A stretch of 64,000 bases of DNA from positions 558,001-622,000 of the forward strand of contig NZ_FNVA01000003.1 of the NCBI RefSeq assembly GCF_900108185.1, in the 5' to 3' direction. Within the stretch, counting starts at the first letter, position 1. Every line of letters starts with the position of its first letter. The notes under the pieces were generated by a model. That model made no database searches. It saw nothing but the letters and a program-made list of their open reading frames with translations, and was not told where the DNA came from. Made by a program: the position numbers and the translations under genes. Positions 18,845 to 28,324 of the stretch are shown one piece after another. Source of the DNA: Bryocella elongata (GTDB taxonomy: Bacteria; Acidobacteriota; Terriglobia; Terriglobales; Acidobacteriaceae).

Positions 18845-19956
18845 ACGGCCTCTTCTTCGGCGTCGGGCCCATCTGCCGCAAGGAGTTCACGCACCTCGTG
18901 CGCGATCCGGGCACGCTGGTCTTCGCCCTCGTGCTGCCGCTCATCCAGATGCTCCTCTTCGGCTTTGCCGTCGACACCAACGTGCGCCAGATCCCCACCA
19001 TCGTCTACGACCAGTCGCGCACGCAGCCCAGCCGCGCTTTGCTCGATAGCTTCGCCGCCTCCGACGTCTTCCGCATGTCGATGACCGCGACCAGCGAGCC
19101 ACAGATGGACGAAGCTCTGCGCGCAGCCAAGGCCCGCGTCGGCATCGAGATCCCCTACGACTATGCGTGGCGCGTGCAGAACGGCAGCGGCGCCACGGTG
19201 CTTGTCCTTGTAGATGGCTCCGACTCCAACGTCGCCGGTCAGGCCGTCAACGCAGCCAACGGCGTCGCACTTACGCAGTCCATCGCTGCGCTGTTGCGAG
19301 GCAAACCCATCCCTTTGGAAGTGCGGCCGATGGTGCTCTACAACCCCGCTACCCGCGCTGCGAACTTCTTCGTCCCCGGCCTCATCGCTGTACTGCTGCA
19401 GGTGATGGTCATCCTGCTCATCGCGCTCAGCCTCGTGCGCGAGCGTGAGCGCGGCACACTGGAGCAGCTGCGCATGACGCCGGTTGCTCCACTCGGCCTG
19501 ATGGTCGGCAAGATGCTGCCTTACGGCGCGCTGGCTTTTGCAGAGCTGTGCGTCATCCTCACCGTCATGCGCGTCGTCTTCCAGGTGCCCATCCACGGCA
19601 GCGTCCTCGAGCTTCTGCTCATGTCGATCCCATTCCTGCTGACGGTGCTTGGCATCGGCCTCGTCATCTCCACGCGTGCGAAGACGCAGGCCGAAGCCTT
19701 TCAGCTCGCCATGGGAACGGTGCTCCCGTCGGTCTTTCTCTCCGGCTACATCTTCCTCATCGACACGATGCCCCTGTTCTTCCAGGGCGTCAGCCGCATC
19801 ATCCCCGCCACGTATTACATCCAGATCGTGCGCGGCGTCATCCTGCGCGGCGCCGGCTTCGCCGAGCTGTGGCCCAACCTGCTCATCCTCACGCTGATGG
19901 GCATTGCGTCGATCGCCTTCGCTGCACGTCTCTTCGTCCGTCAGGGCATGGAGTAG
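18841..19956 (+). CDS. ABC-2 type exporter permease
   Basis: A 371-residue ABC-2 permease: one TM at residues 23-42, a large extracytoplasmic loop (residues 45-170), then five TM segments with the family motif [16 protein letters not shown] after the second helix. It resembles YhhJ/YbhS/YbhR. Only one permease is present, so a homodimer is expected. Substrates of this class include drugs and membrane-active compounds; none can be assigned. Confidence 0.92.
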   Translation: MNGLFFGVGPICRKEFTHLVRDPGTLVFALVLPLIQMLLFGFAVDTNVRQIPTIVYDQSRTQPSRALLDSFAASDVFRMSMTATSEPQMDEALRAAKARVGIEIPYDYAWRVQNGSGATVLVLVDGSDSNVAGQAVNAANGVALTQSIAALLRGKPIPLEVRPMVLYNPATRAANFFVPGLIAVLLQVMVILLIALSLVRERERGTLEQLRMTPVAPLGLMVGKMLPYGALAFAELCVILTVMRVVFQVPIHGSVLELLLMSIPFLLTVLGIGLVISTRAKTQAEAFQLAMGTVLPSVFLSGYIFLIDTMPLFFQGVSRIIPATYYIQIVRGVILRGAGFAELWPNLLILTLMGIASIAFAARLFVRQGME

Positions 19957-19977
19957 GCTTCGTGCATCGAGATGACG

Positions 19978-20008
19978 CAGAAGGCCCGGACAATGTCCGG
20001 GCCTTCTG
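19978..20008. terminator. Bidirectional hairpin terminator between convergent genes
   Basis: A perfect 13-bp stem (CAGAAGGCCCGGA with TCCGGGCCTTCTG) and CAATG loop between the exporter permease (+) and the alcohol dehydrogenase (-). Neither side has a strong T-run, so it may work with Rho or simply protect the ends. Confidence 0.7.
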
Positions 20009-20033
20009 GCGCATTACCGTTCGTAGAGCAGTC

Positions 20034-21110
20034 CTACACCAGCGCGAGCTCGCCTTCTTTCGCAACCGCAGCAGCACTGTGCTTCCCTGTGATGTCCAGC
20101 ACGATGCGGCCGTCGATCTTGCCGGCGTGCATCCGTGCGAAGACATCGTTGATGTCTTCGATCTTCTCAGCCTTGGTGTGGGCGTGGACCAGGCCTTCAC
20201 CAGCGAAGGACAGAGCTTCGGCCAGATCGAGACGTGTGCCCACGATGGAGCCGCGAATCGTCAGGGCCTTCAGCACCACCTCAAAGATGGGCAGAGGAAA
20301 CGATCCCGGAGGCAGGCCGTTGAGCGCGATTGTGCCGCGCGCGCGGGTCATGCCGATGGCCTGCGCAAAAGCCGGTGTCGATGGCGCCGTCACCAGCACT
20401 GCGTGAGCTCCGCCAATCTCCTTCTGGAAGTAGGCTGCCGGGTCCTGCGTCCTGGCGTTGACGGTGAGCTGGGCGCCGAGCTCCCGCGCAAGCGCGAGCT
20501 TCTCGTCCGACACATCGACAGCCGCAACGTGGAGGCCCATCGCCTTGGCGTATTGCACTGCCAGGTGTCCGAGGCCGCCGACACCGGAGATCACAACCCA
20601 GTCTCCGGGCTTGGTGTTGGTGGACTTGAGGCCCTTGTACACGGTGACGCCGGCGCAGATGATGGGTGCGACTTCGACGAATCCTACGTTGCTGGGGAGA
20701 TGCGCGACATAGTTCGGATCAGCCACGGCGTAATCCGCGTAGCCGCCGTTCTTGGTGTAGCCGCCAAACTCCGCCTTGGAGCAGCACGACTCCTGCCCGG
20801 CGAGGCAATCAACGCATTGTCCGCATGCGGAGTACAGCCACACAATGCCAACGCGATCGCCTTCCTTCACGGTCTTCACGTTCTTGCCAACACCGGAGAC
20901 GAAACCGACGCCCTCGTGGCCCGGGATGAAAGGCGGCGTTGGCTTGATCGGCCAGTCTCCCTCCGCAGCGTGCAGGTCGGTATGGCAGACGCCGCAGGCT
21001 TCCATCTTGATCTGAATCTCTTCGGGACCGGGCTCGGGAATTGCCATCTCCTGGATCACCAGGGGCTTTCCGAACTCACGAACAACTGCCGCCTTCATTG
21101 TCTTTGCCAT
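20034..21110 (-). CDS. adhP: Zinc-dependent alcohol dehydrogenase (AdhP-like)
   Basis: A 358-residue MDR-family dehydrogenase. Catalytic zinc site: CGVCHTDLHAAEGDWP and GHEG. Structural zinc loop: CGQCVDCLAGQESCC. NAD-binding: GVGGLGHLAVQYAK. It oxidises primary alcohols such as ethanol to aldehydes with NAD+. The start ATG 21110 (MAKTMKAAVV) has GGAAGGA upstream. The aldehyde dehydrogenase gene lies upstream on the same strand, completing alcohol to acid conversion. The AdhP name rests on overall resemblance and is less sure than the family. Confidence 0.9.
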   Translation of the reverse strand: MAKTMKAAVVREFGKPLVIQEMAIPEPGPEEIQIKMEACGVCHTDLHAAEGDWPIKPTPPFIPGHEGVGFVSGVGKNVKTVKEGDRVGIVWLYSACGQCVDCLAGQESCCSKAEFGGYTKNGGYADYAVADPNYVAHLPSNVGFVEVAPIICAGVTVYKGLKSTNTKPGDWVVISGVGGLGHLAVQYAKAMGLHVAAVDVSDEKLALARELGAQLTVNARTQDPAAYFQKEIGGAHAVLVTAPSTPAFAQAIGMTRARGTIALNGLPPGSFPLPIFEVVLKALTIRGSIVGTRLDLAEALSFAGEGLVHAHTKAEKIEDINDVFARMHAGKIDGRIVLDITGKHSAAAVAKEGELALV

Positions 21111-21277
21111 CTCACGTTTCCTTCCGTCGTGTGTGTTGCATGGATTGCAAGGTGCGGCCCCGGAGCCTGGCGTTTCTACCAAAGAACAGGAGTCGCTCGG
21201 TCTACAGCTTCAGCAAGAAACTGCCTCGCGGCTCGTCTGGCAAGTTCGTCAAGACGAGCCGCGCTGCACGCAGTGCC

Positions 21278-22828
21278 CTAGAAGAAACCGAGTGCCTTGG
21301 GGCTGTAGCTCACCAGCAGGTTCTTCGTCTGCCGGTAGTGATCGAGCATCATCTTGTGCGTCTCGCGGCCAAAGCCAGACTCCTTGTAACCGCCAAACGC
21401 CGCACCGGCGGGATACAGGTGATAGCAGTTGGTCCAAACGCGTCCGGCCTTGATGCCACGGCCAAGGCGATAGGCATCCGTGCCGTTACGCGACCACACA
21501 CCGGAGCCGAGGCCGTAAGGCGTATCGTTGGCAATCTCCAGCGCCTCTTCGATCGTGCTGAACTTCGTCACGGAAAGTACCGGTCCAAAGATCTCTTCCT
21601 GGAAGATGCGCATCTTGTTGTGGCCGACGAAGACGGTCGGCTGCACATAATAGCCGTTCGCCAGATCGCCCTCCATCTTTGCTGCTCCACCGCCGGTCTT
21701 GCAGACAGCACCCTCATCCTTGCCGATCTTGATGTACTCGAGGATCTTCTCGAGCTGATCGCTTGAAGCCTGTGGGCCCATCTGTGTTGTTGGATCGAGC
21801 GGGTTGCCTACCTTGATCTTCGCGACACGCGCAACGGCCCGCTCGACGAACTTATCGAAGATGGACTCATGCACGAGCGCGCGAGACGGGCAGGTGCAAA
21901 CCTCACCCTTGTTGAACGCGAACAGAGCAAACCCTTCCAGCGCCTTGTCGAGGAAGTCATCGTCCTTGTCCATCACATCAGCCATGAAGATGTTCGGCGA
22001 CTTGCCACCCAGCTCCAGCGTCTGCGGGATCAGGTTCTCAGCCGCATACTGCATGATGAGGCGGCCGGTCGTCGTCTCTCCCGTGAAGGAGACCTTGGCG
22101 ATGCGCGGATTCGCAGCCAGCGCTTTGCCGATCTCGCCACCGGGGCCGGTCACGACATTGATCACGCCCGCAGGCACGATGTCCTTGATCAGGTCCATCA
22201 TGGTCATCAGGCTCAGCGGCGTGTTTGACGCTGGCTTGATCACCGTGCAGTTGCCGGCAGCGATCGCCGGCGCAATCTTCCACGCCGCCATCAACAGCGG
22301 AAAGTTCCACGGGATGATCTGCCCGACCACACCCATCGGCTCCTTGAAGTGGTACGCGACGGTGTCCTTGTCCAGCTCACCGGCTGACCCTTCCTCTGCG
22401 CGGATGCAGCTCGCGAAGTAGCGGAAGTGGTCGATCGACAAGGGAACATCGGCGTTGCGCGTCTCGCGGATGGGCTTGCCGTTGTCCATCGTTTCGACCG
22501 TCGCCAGCAGCTCGAGGTTCTCTTCCATCCGGTCGGCAATCAGGTTGAGAATTGCGGCACGACCGGCGGCTGAGGTGTTGGCCCATTCGTCCTTGGCCGC
22601 ATGGGCAGCGTCGAGCGCCGTCTCAACATCCGCCGCCGAGGAACGGGCGAACTCGGCCAGCAGCGCTCCATTGATCGGGCTGTGGTCGGTGAAGTACTTG
22701 CCTTGAATCGGTGCGACCCATTGGCCGCCGATAAAGTTGTCATACCGCGCCCGCACGCCATCCTTGCGGATCGTGGCAAACGCCTGCTCGAAAATCGCGT
22801 CTTGAGCTTCCAACACTGCTGCTGACAT
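21278..22828 (-). CDS. aldB: Aldehyde dehydrogenase (AldB/ExaC-like)
   Basis: A 516-residue NAD(P)-dependent aldehyde dehydrogenase. The oxyanion/catalytic Cys is in [15 protein letters not shown], the general base Glu in [12 protein letters not shown], and the cofactor site in [13 protein letters not shown]. The C-terminus [14 protein letters not shown] is the typical ending of AldB/ExaC acetaldehyde dehydrogenases. Start ATG 22828 has GGGAAGG just upstream. With the downstream ADH it would turn ethanol into acetate. Confidence 0.93.
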   Translation of the reverse strand: MSAAVLEAQDAIFEQAFATIRKDGVRARYDNFIGGQWVAPIQGKYFTDHSPINGALLAEFARSSAADVETALDAAHAAKDEWANTSAAGRAAILNLIADRMEENLELLATVETMDNGKPIRETRNADVPLSIDHFRYFASCIRAEEGSAGELDKDTVAYHFKEPMGVVGQIIPWNFPLLMAAWKIAPAIAAGNCTVIKPASNTPLSLMTMMDLIKDIVPAGVINVVTGPGGEIGKALAANPRIAKVSFTGETTTGRLIMQYAAENLIPQTLELGGKSPNIFMADVMDKDDDFLDKALEGFALFAFNKGEVCTCPSRALVHESIFDKFVERAVARVAKIKVGNPLDPTTQMGPQASSDQLEKILEYIKIGKDEGAVCKTGGGAAKMEGDLANGYYVQPTVFVGHNKMRIFQEEIFGPVLSVTKFSTIEEALEIANDTPYGLGSGVWSRNGTDAYRLGRGIKAGRVWTNCYHLYPAGAAFGGYKESGFGRETHKMMLDHYRQTKNLLVSYSPKALGFF

Positions 22829-23130
22829 AGATACCTTCCCTCGTGATACGTGAAACATCAACGCCACGAAGTCTGCTACCTGCGGTACAGGACTGGATGT
22901 GATGGCAGGCACGGACAAGGCATTTGGCAGGGGCCTATCATAGTTAGGCACGTATTAGGTTCTCGGGCGCATCGATCGGGGAGTTACGCAATCTCGCTGT
23001 GAGCGCAACTCCTTCGTAATGTGCAGAGAACATGCTTAGCCGCGGGGATCACCTGTAACGGGCTTCTATCGCAGACCGGGACTCGCGGGGACACAACGCA
23101 ATGCAGCAGGATCGCCGCATCGGACCAGCA
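22829..23130. other. Intergenic region upstream of the aldehyde dehydrogenase, no gene seen
   Basis: About 300 bases between the aldehyde dehydrogenase start and the OppF-like ATPase stop, both on the minus strand. It must hold the promoter for aldB-adhP. I looked for a sigma-54 GG-N10-GC pattern and a sigma-70 pair and saw no convincing site, ORF or strong hairpin. Confidence 0.5.
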
Positions 23131-23991
23131 TCACGCCAGCGGCAGCTCCGGCCCCGCCGCAGGCAATTCCGGCCCCGCCGCAGGCAGCTCTGGAGTAGCA
23201 GCCAGCAGCTGCTGCGTATACGCCTCCTGCGGTCGCTCGCACACCTGCTGCCAGGGCCCAAGCTCGACCACGCGCCCACGCTTCATCACCGCCACGCGAT
23301 GGCACAGGTACCGCACCAGCGGCATCGAGTGCGAGATGAACAGGCACGTGAGCCCATGCCGTCGTTGCTGCTCCTGGAGCAGGTTGATCACCTGCGCTCC
23401 TACCGACACATCCAGCGCGCTCACCGGCTCATCCAGCACCAGCACCTCAGGCCGCAGCGCCAGCGCCCGCGCGATGTTGATGCGCTGCCGCTGGCCTCCG
23501 GAGAACTCATGCGGGTACCGTGGCAGCGCCGAGGCATCGAGCTCCACATCCTTCAGCATCGCCGCGAGTCTCGCGTCCACACCCTCTTCCGGCTGCTCCC
23601 CATGGATCGCAAACGGCTCGCAGAGAATCTGCCGCACCGTCATACGCGGGTCGAGCGCGGCATAGGGGTCCTGGAAGACGATCGACAGCCGCCGCCGCAG
23701 ACGCCGCATCTCCGTGCGGCTGCAACCCAGCACATCGATCTCCTTGCCCTCGCCATGAGGCCGATAGACCACGCTGCCCGCCGTCGGCTCGATCAGCCGC
23801 AGCATCATCCGCGCCACGGTGCTCTTGCCCGAGCCCGACTCGCCCACCAGCCCCAGCGTCTCGCCGCGATACAGCGACAACGACACGTCATCGATTACGC
23901 GCACACGGCCGTAGTCCTTCACCAGCCCGCGCGCTTCCATCAACGGCGCCGCGGTCATGTCCACTTCCGGCAAGACTTGCAAAGACTCCAT
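23131..23991 (-). CDS. Orphan OppF/DppF-like ABC transporter ATPase
   Basis: A 286-residue ATPase of the peptide-transporter type: Walker A GESGSGKST, the Q-loop VFQDPYAALDPRMTV, signature FSGGQRQRINIARALA, Walker B VLVLDEPVSALD and H-loop FISHSMPLV. ATG 23991 is chosen for the GGAG just upstream and lies 11 bases after the stop of the upstream gene. No permease, substrate-binding protein or partner OppD is nearby. The last 20 residues are a PELPAAG repeat encoded by 21-bp tandem DNA. Confidence 0.85.
   Translation of the reverse strand: MESLQVLPEVDMTAAPLMEARGLVKDYGRVRVIDDVSLSLYRGETLGLVGESGSGKSTVARMMLRLIEPTAGSVVYRPHGEGKEIDVLGCSRTEMRRLRRRLSIVFQDPYAALDPRMTVRQILCEPFAIHGEQPEEGVDARLAAMLKDVELDASALPRYPHEFSGGQRQRINIARALALRPEVLVLDEPVSALDVSVGAQVINLLQEQQRRHGLTCLFISHSMPLVRYLCHRVAVMKRGRVVELGPWQQVCERPQEAYTQQLLAATPELPAAGPELPAAGPELPLA
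23141..23194 (-). repeat. 21-bp in-frame tandem repeat in the 3' end of the OppF-like gene
   Basis: Two full 21-bp units (23141-23161 and 23162-23182, differing at two positions) and a partial third. Each encodes PELPAAG on the minus strand. The repeat length is a multiple of three, so copy number can change without a frameshift. Confidence 0.8.
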
Positions 23992-24002
23992 CGACTCCAA
24001 CC

Positions 24003-24458
24003 CTAAATCGACTCCGAAAAGATCACCTTCCAACCTGAAGGCGTCTTCTCAAAGATCTCACTAAACGTGCCTCGTACCTCGCCGCCGCTCTTCTTGGACC
24101 TCGCCAGCCGGTAATTGCCCGTAGCCAGCGCGAAGTTCTCACCCAGCGCGCGCACCTCGATCTCCGTGCTGTCGAGTTCGCCCATCGCATCGCGGTTGGG
24201 GTACATCGTGTGAAACGCATTGCGGATGTTGCCCATGCCCCGCACCGGCCCCGCCAGCATCATCGATGTGTCGGCGGCGTCCTTGAAGTGCGAAAGGTAC
24301 TTGTCCAGGTCGCCGGCATTCCATTCCGCCTGCTGCGCCAACACCACCTTCACCACGTCGAGCTGCTGCCTGCTCGCCGTAAACAGCGGGTCGGGGCTCT
24401 GCGCGAAGGCGGGCGCAGTCAGCAACGCGGTCGCAAGGAACAGCTTCAGGAGTCTCAT
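24003..24458 (-). CDS. Secreted NTF2/SnoaL-like protein (DUF4440 type)
   Basis: A 151-residue protein: a signal peptide (MRLLKLFLATALLTAPAFA) followed by a cystatin/NTF2-like fold with EWNAGDLDKYLSHF, VRGMGNIRNAFHTMYPN and a final FEKTPSGWKVIFSES strand pair. ATG 24458 follows a G-rich ribosome site. It is a tandem paralog of the next gene upstream. No catalytic residues can be assigned; such domains bind small ligands or act as isomerase-like enzymes. Confidence 0.78.
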   Translation of the reverse strand: MRLLKLFLATALLTAPAFAQSPDPLFTASRQQLDVVKVVLAQQAEWNAGDLDKYLSHFKDAADTSMMLAGPVRGMGNIRNAFHTMYPNRDAMGELDSTEIEVRALGENFALATGNYRLARSKKSGGEVRGTFSEIFEKTPSGWKVIFSESI

Positions 24459-24560
24459 CGGTCCCCCTTGGGTTCTGCACAGAATACGTGTGCCACGCGA
24501 TCCCGGATCTCGCGCGCGTATGAGCATACGCGCCTTGATGCAGGTTGCGAATTGCGCCCG

Positions 24561-25037
24561 TTACTTCGTCACCGGCGCATGCCCCGTCGTGTCGTCCCGC
24601 ACAATCTTCCATCCCGCAGCGGTCTTCTCCACCACCAGCAGATAGTATCCGTCCGCGTTTCCACCGCCCGCCGCACTGCGCTCCAGGTGGAACCACCCCG
24701 TGACCGTCGCAAAGTGTGCGTCCAGCGCCTTCACGTCGAGCTTGTTGAAGCTCAGCGTCCCCATCGCGTCCCTGGTCGGATAGTGCTTCTTGTAGGTCTC
24801 CAGCATCCCCGCATAGCCATGGCTGATCGTCGGCCCGATGAACTCGATCTCCGGCGAGTTCTTGTAGCAGGTCGCAAAGGCGTCGATGTCTCCGCGGTTC
24901 CAGTCGTCCGCGCTCTTCTGCATCATCGCGGTGATGGCAGCAGTCTCCGGGGCCTGCGCGGCGGCGGGAGCGGACAGTGCCAGCGTAAGCAGGGCGGCAG
25001 CCAGAATAGAAGCAGCGAAGCGGGGCGCAGAGCGCAT
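24561..25037 (-). CDS. Secreted NTF2/SnoaL-like protein, paralog
   Basis: A 158-residue protein with a signal peptide ending APAAAQA and the same layout as its downstream neighbour: DWNRGDIDAFATCY, ISHGYAGMLETYKKHYPTRDAMG, and a last EKTAAGWKIVRDDT strand pair. The two proteins align over their whole length, pointing to a tandem duplication. It is divergent from the molybdopterin oxidoreductase gene. Confidence 0.78.
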   Translation of the reverse strand: MRSAPRFAASILAAALLTLALSAPAAAQAPETAAITAMMQKSADDWNRGDIDAFATCYKNSPEIEFIGPTISHGYAGMLETYKKHYPTRDAMGTLSFNKLDVKALDAHFATVTGWFHLERSAAGGGNADGYYLLVVEKTAAGWKIVRDDTTGHAPVTK

Positions 25038-25081
25038 GCGGAGGTCTCCTCGAAGCGGTATCGGACGCCTACAATATTGAC

Positions 25082-27289
25082 ATGAGCCAGCCGCGGCCGA
25101 ACTCGCACGTCGTGCACACCGTCTGCACGCATGACTGCCCGGACTCCTGCGGTGTGCTTGTCACTGTAGACTCGCTCACCGGTCGCGCGACGAAGGTCCA
25201 GGGCGACCCCGCGCATCCCGTCACGCGTGGCTTCCTCTGCGGCAAAGTCGCGCGCTACCTCGACCGCGTCTACGCTCCCGACCGCCTGCTCTACCCCATG
25301 CGCCGCAAGCCCGGCATGCCCAAGGGACCACTCCCGCAAGGCCGCGAGGCTGAGGCCTTCGAGCGCATCAGCTGGGACACCGCAATCGATCTCATCGCGG
25401 AGAAGCTTGCTGCCATCGCGCAGGAGCACGGCCCCGAAAGCATCCTGCCCTACAGCTATGCGGGCACCATCGGCCAGCTCGGCTTCGGTTCGATGGATCG
25501 CCGTCTGTTTCACCGGCTCGGCGCATCCCAGCTCGATCGCACCATCTGCTCCAGCGCTGGTGGCGAGGCGCTCACCCGCGTCTACGGCACGCGCGTCGGC
25601 CCAACGCCGCAGGAGTTCGCGCTCGCCAAGCTGATCCTCGTCTGGGGTGGCAACGTCCACGGCAACAACATCCACCTCTGGCCCTTCATCGAGCAGGCCC
25701 GGCGCAACGGCGCGCGCCTCATCGTCATCGATCCCTATCGCACCCGCACTGCGGCCCTCGCCGATGAGCACCTCCAGATCAATCCCGGTACGGACACCCT
25801 GCTTGCGCTCGCGATGATGCACGTGATCTTCCGCGATGGTCTCGCCGACGAAGCCTACCTCCGCGACTGCGCGGATGGCTGGGAGCAGCTGCGTGATCAT
25901 GCGCTCAAGCCCGAGCACACACCTGAGCGCGCCGCCGCCATCACCGGCATTGCGGCAGACGTGATCGAACGGCTTGCCCGCGCCTACGGCCTGCAGAGCC
26001 GCAGCACGGAGGCCTCCGCCGTCATCCGCGTCAACTACGGCATCCAGCGCGGCGAAGGCGGTGGCACGGCCGTGCGCGCGGTCAGCATGCTGCCGCTCGT
26101 CACCAGCAGCTGGAAGCAGCGTGGCGGCGGCGTGCTGCTCTCTATGAGCAAGGTCTTCCCGTTCGCTTCGGAAAAGCTCCAGATGCCCGAGCTCATGCGC
26201 CAGAGCCCGCTCGGTCGCGATGCCCGCGTCATCAACATGAACGAGCTCGGCCTCGCGCTCACCGAACTCAGCCCCACGCACTCGCCCTCGGCGACCATGC
26301 CCGCCGGCCCTGTGGTCAAGGCGCTCGTCGTCTACAACTGCAATGCCGCCGCCGTTGCGCCGGACTCCGAGCGCGTGCTCGCCGGCCTGCGTCGCGACGA
26401 CCTCTTCACCGTCGTCCACGAGCAGTTCTTCACCGACACCGTCGACTACGCCGACATCGTCCTCCCAGCCACCACCTTCCTCGAACACGAAGAGCTGATG
26501 GGCAGCTACGGGCATCGCGTCGCGCAGCGGTCGTTCAAGGCGATCGAGCCTTCTGGCGAGGCCCGCTCCAACGTTGGCTTCTTCGGTGCCCTCGGCCAGC
26601 GCATGTTTCCCGGCGAAGCCATCTTCGAGGCAACCGAGAAAGAACTCATCGCGCAGGCGCTCTCGCCCAGGGGCCCAACCCTCGCCACCATCGACGTCGA
26701 GGCGCTCGAGCGCGACGGTCAGTTCGAGCTCGTCCTGCCGAAGAACGAGCAGGGCATCACGCTGCCGTTCTCCACGCCGGCGTGGTTCGCCCACACCCGC
26801 AGCGGCAAGGCCGAGCTCCTGCCCGTGCCAGAGTTCATTGCGCCCATCGAGTCACGCAGCAGCGAGAGCCACGAAGCGAAGTCCTTCCCGCTCGAGTTCC
26901 TCCCGCGCAAGGCCGACAACTACATGAACACCACCTTCGCCAATCACGCGGTCCATCAGCAGATGGAGCGCCGCAGCGAAGGCATGCTCGAGATGCACGA
27001 GACGGATGCATCGGCTCGCGGCATCGCGACTGGCGATCGCGTCAGCATCTTCAACGCCCGCGGACGCATCACGCTCACCGCTCGCATCGGAAGCTCGGTC
27101 GGCGCGGGTGTCGTCGCCGCAAGGCTCGACTGGCAGAAGCTCGCCGAGGACGGAAAGAACGTGAACGCCCTCACCAGCCAGCGCCTCACCGACATCGGCG
27201 GCGGCGCCACCTTCTACTCCACCCTCGTCGAAGTAGAGAAGATCGCCGCGAACAGCCGTCTTGAAGACGAAGCGATGGCGGCGGACTGA
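25082..27289 (+). CDS. Molybdopterin oxidoreductase with N-terminal [4Fe-4S] site (MopB family)
   Basis: A 735-residue enzyme. The N-terminus has CTHDCPDSCGVLV...RGFLCGK, a CxxxCxxxC-x(n)-C [4Fe-4S] site, followed by molybdopterin domains (ILVWGGNVHGNNIHLWPFIE, RLIVIDPYRTRTA, DIVLPATTFLEHEE) and a C-terminal dinucleotide-binding domain (EMHETDASARGIATGDRVSI). There is no TAT signal, so it appears cytoplasmic. It belongs to the formate dehydrogenase/assimilatory nitrate reductase class, but no partner subunit is adjacent and the substrate is unknown. Confidence 0.88.
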   Translation: MSQPRPNSHVVHTVCTHDCPDSCGVLVTVDSLTGRATKVQGDPAHPVTRGFLCGKVARYLDRVYAPDRLLYPMRRKPGMPKGPLPQGREAEAFERISWDTAIDLIAEKLAAIAQEHGPESILPYSYAGTIGQLGFGSMDRRLFHRLGASQLDRTICSSAGGEALTRVYGTRVGPTPQEFALAKLILVWGGNVHGNNIHLWPFIEQARRNGARLIVIDPYRTRTAALADEHLQINPGTDTLLALAMMHVIFRDGLADEAYLRDCADGWEQLRDHALKPEHTPERAAAITGIAADVIERLARAYGLQSRSTEASAVIRVNYGIQRGEGGGTAVRAVSMLPLVTSSWKQRGGGVLLSMSKVFPFASEKLQMPELMRQSPLGRDARVINMNELGLALTELSPTHSPSATMPAGPVVKALVVYNCNAAAVAPDSERVLAGLRRDDLFTVVHEQFFTDTVDYADIVLPATTFLEHEELMGSYGHRVAQRSFKAIEPSGEARSNVGFFGALGQRMFPGEAIFEATEKELIAQALSPRGPTLATIDVEALERDGQFELVLPKNEQGITLPFSTPAWFAHTRSGKAELLPVPEFIAPIESRSSESHEAKSFPLEFLPRKADNYMNTTFANHAVHQQMERRSEGMLEMHETDASARGIATGDRVSIFNARGRITLTARIGSSVGAGVVAARLDWQKLAEDGKNVNALTSQRLTDIGGGATFYSTLVEVEKIAANSRLEDEAMAAD

Positions 27290-27684
27290 TGAGCGGCACA
27301 CGAACCAACATGCGCATCGACAAATGGCTCTGGGCCTCGCGCTTCTACAAGACCCGCGCCCTGGCCGCCAAAGCCTGCGACCTCGGCCGCGTGCGCCTCG
27401 ACGGCGCGCTCGCCAAGCCCGCACGCGATGTGAAGATCGGCGACCGCCTCAACGTCACCAACGACTCCGGACTGTATGAGATTGAGGTAGTCGAGCTCAG
27501 CGAAATCCGCGGCCCCGCTGCTGCGGCACAGAAGCTCTTCAGCGAGAGTGAAGAGAGCCGCGAGGCTCGCGCGAAGCTCCTTGCCGAGAAACGCGTCATG
27601 GCCCAGTTCGAATCGCTCCCCGAGGCCAAGCCCACCGGTCGCGATCGCCGCATGCTGAACAAATTCCGCGGCCGGGAACGTTAG
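27289..27684 (+). CDS. hslR: S4-domain RNA-binding protein, Hsp15-like
   Basis: A 131-residue protein with an S4 domain (MRIDKWLWASRFYKTRALAA...GRVRLDG) and a basic C-terminal tail. Hsp15/HslR in E. coli binds stalled 50S subunits carrying nascent tRNA and recycles them. The ATG overlaps the stop of the molybdopterin oxidoreductase (TGATG). A second start seven codons in (MRIDKW) would match the usual family N-terminus better. Confidence 0.88.
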   Translation: MSGTRTNMRIDKWLWASRFYKTRALAAKACDLGRVRLDGALAKPARDVKIGDRLNVTNDSGLYEIEVVELSEIRGPAAAAQKLFSESEESREARAKLLAEKRVMAQFESLPEAKPTGRDRRMLNKFRGRER

Positions 27685-27721
27685 TTCGCGAGTCGAGCTA
27701 TTCGCTCACACGCTGGCGGCG

Positions 27722-28096
27722 TTACGCTCTGCTCTTCACCGGCATCCGGCGCCCGTACTCATACACCCACGCCTCCAGCTTCGATCCATCGTTCATCGTT
27801 ACGAGGGTCCGGGTGCGCACAAACAGGCTGGTGTCGTGGCGGGTGGGGTAGTAGCCCTCATAACGATCGATCGCGGCCCACATCTCGGGATCCGGCACGC
27901 GGAAGACATGGCCGGCAACCAGGCCAAGGTCGCCCAGCACAATCGCCGGATAGTGCTGGAACTGATACTTCCGCGCCTCGATCGTGCCTTCGCCCACCAG
28001 CTCAAAGCGGCGCGTCACCTGCACGATCTCCGCAGGAGAGCGGTCGGGGTGCAGCGTGCCGTACACGAAGATCAGGTTGTCGATCGGCTCAGCCAT
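27722..28096 (-). CDS. Gamma-glutamylcyclotransferase-like (AIG2/GGCT) protein
   Basis: A 124-residue GGCT-fold protein: the substrate loop VYGTLHPD near residue 11, DLGLVAGHVFRV, and the family Glu in AIDRYEGYYP. GGCT-like enzymes form 5-oxoproline from gamma-glutamyl amines, or clear side products. ATG 28096 removes an unlikely 32-residue extension. It lies downstream of lipA on the same strand, 228 bases away. Confidence 0.82.
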   Translation of the reverse strand: MAEPIDNLIFVYGTLHPDRSPAEIVQVTRRFELVGEGTIEARKYQFQHYPAIVLGDLGLVAGHVFRVPDPEMWAAIDRYEGYYPTRHDTSLFVRTRTLVTMNDGSKLEAWVYEYGRRMPVKSRA

Positions 28097-28324
28097 GACG
28101 GATTTTGGGCGGGCCTCCAACGAAACAGCGGGGAAAAACAGGTTCTTTCGCGCACAGAATCTACCAGCCTCCGGTCCCACGGCGCAGCCCAAAAGGGCTC
28201 GGCGCGAAGACCAGAGCTCGGAATAACATCCTGCACGCAGGGGTATCCCGAAGCCAAAGACAAACGGCCTCAGAACTTCTGCATTGTGTGGATGACGTGC
28301 AATCCCGGTTGGATTGGAACCAGT

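Noticed and set aside
22829-23130. Sigma-54 promoter before the aldehyde dehydrogenase
   Set aside because: A GG and a GC pair were found at the wrong spacing (12 rather than 10 bases), so the site was not called.
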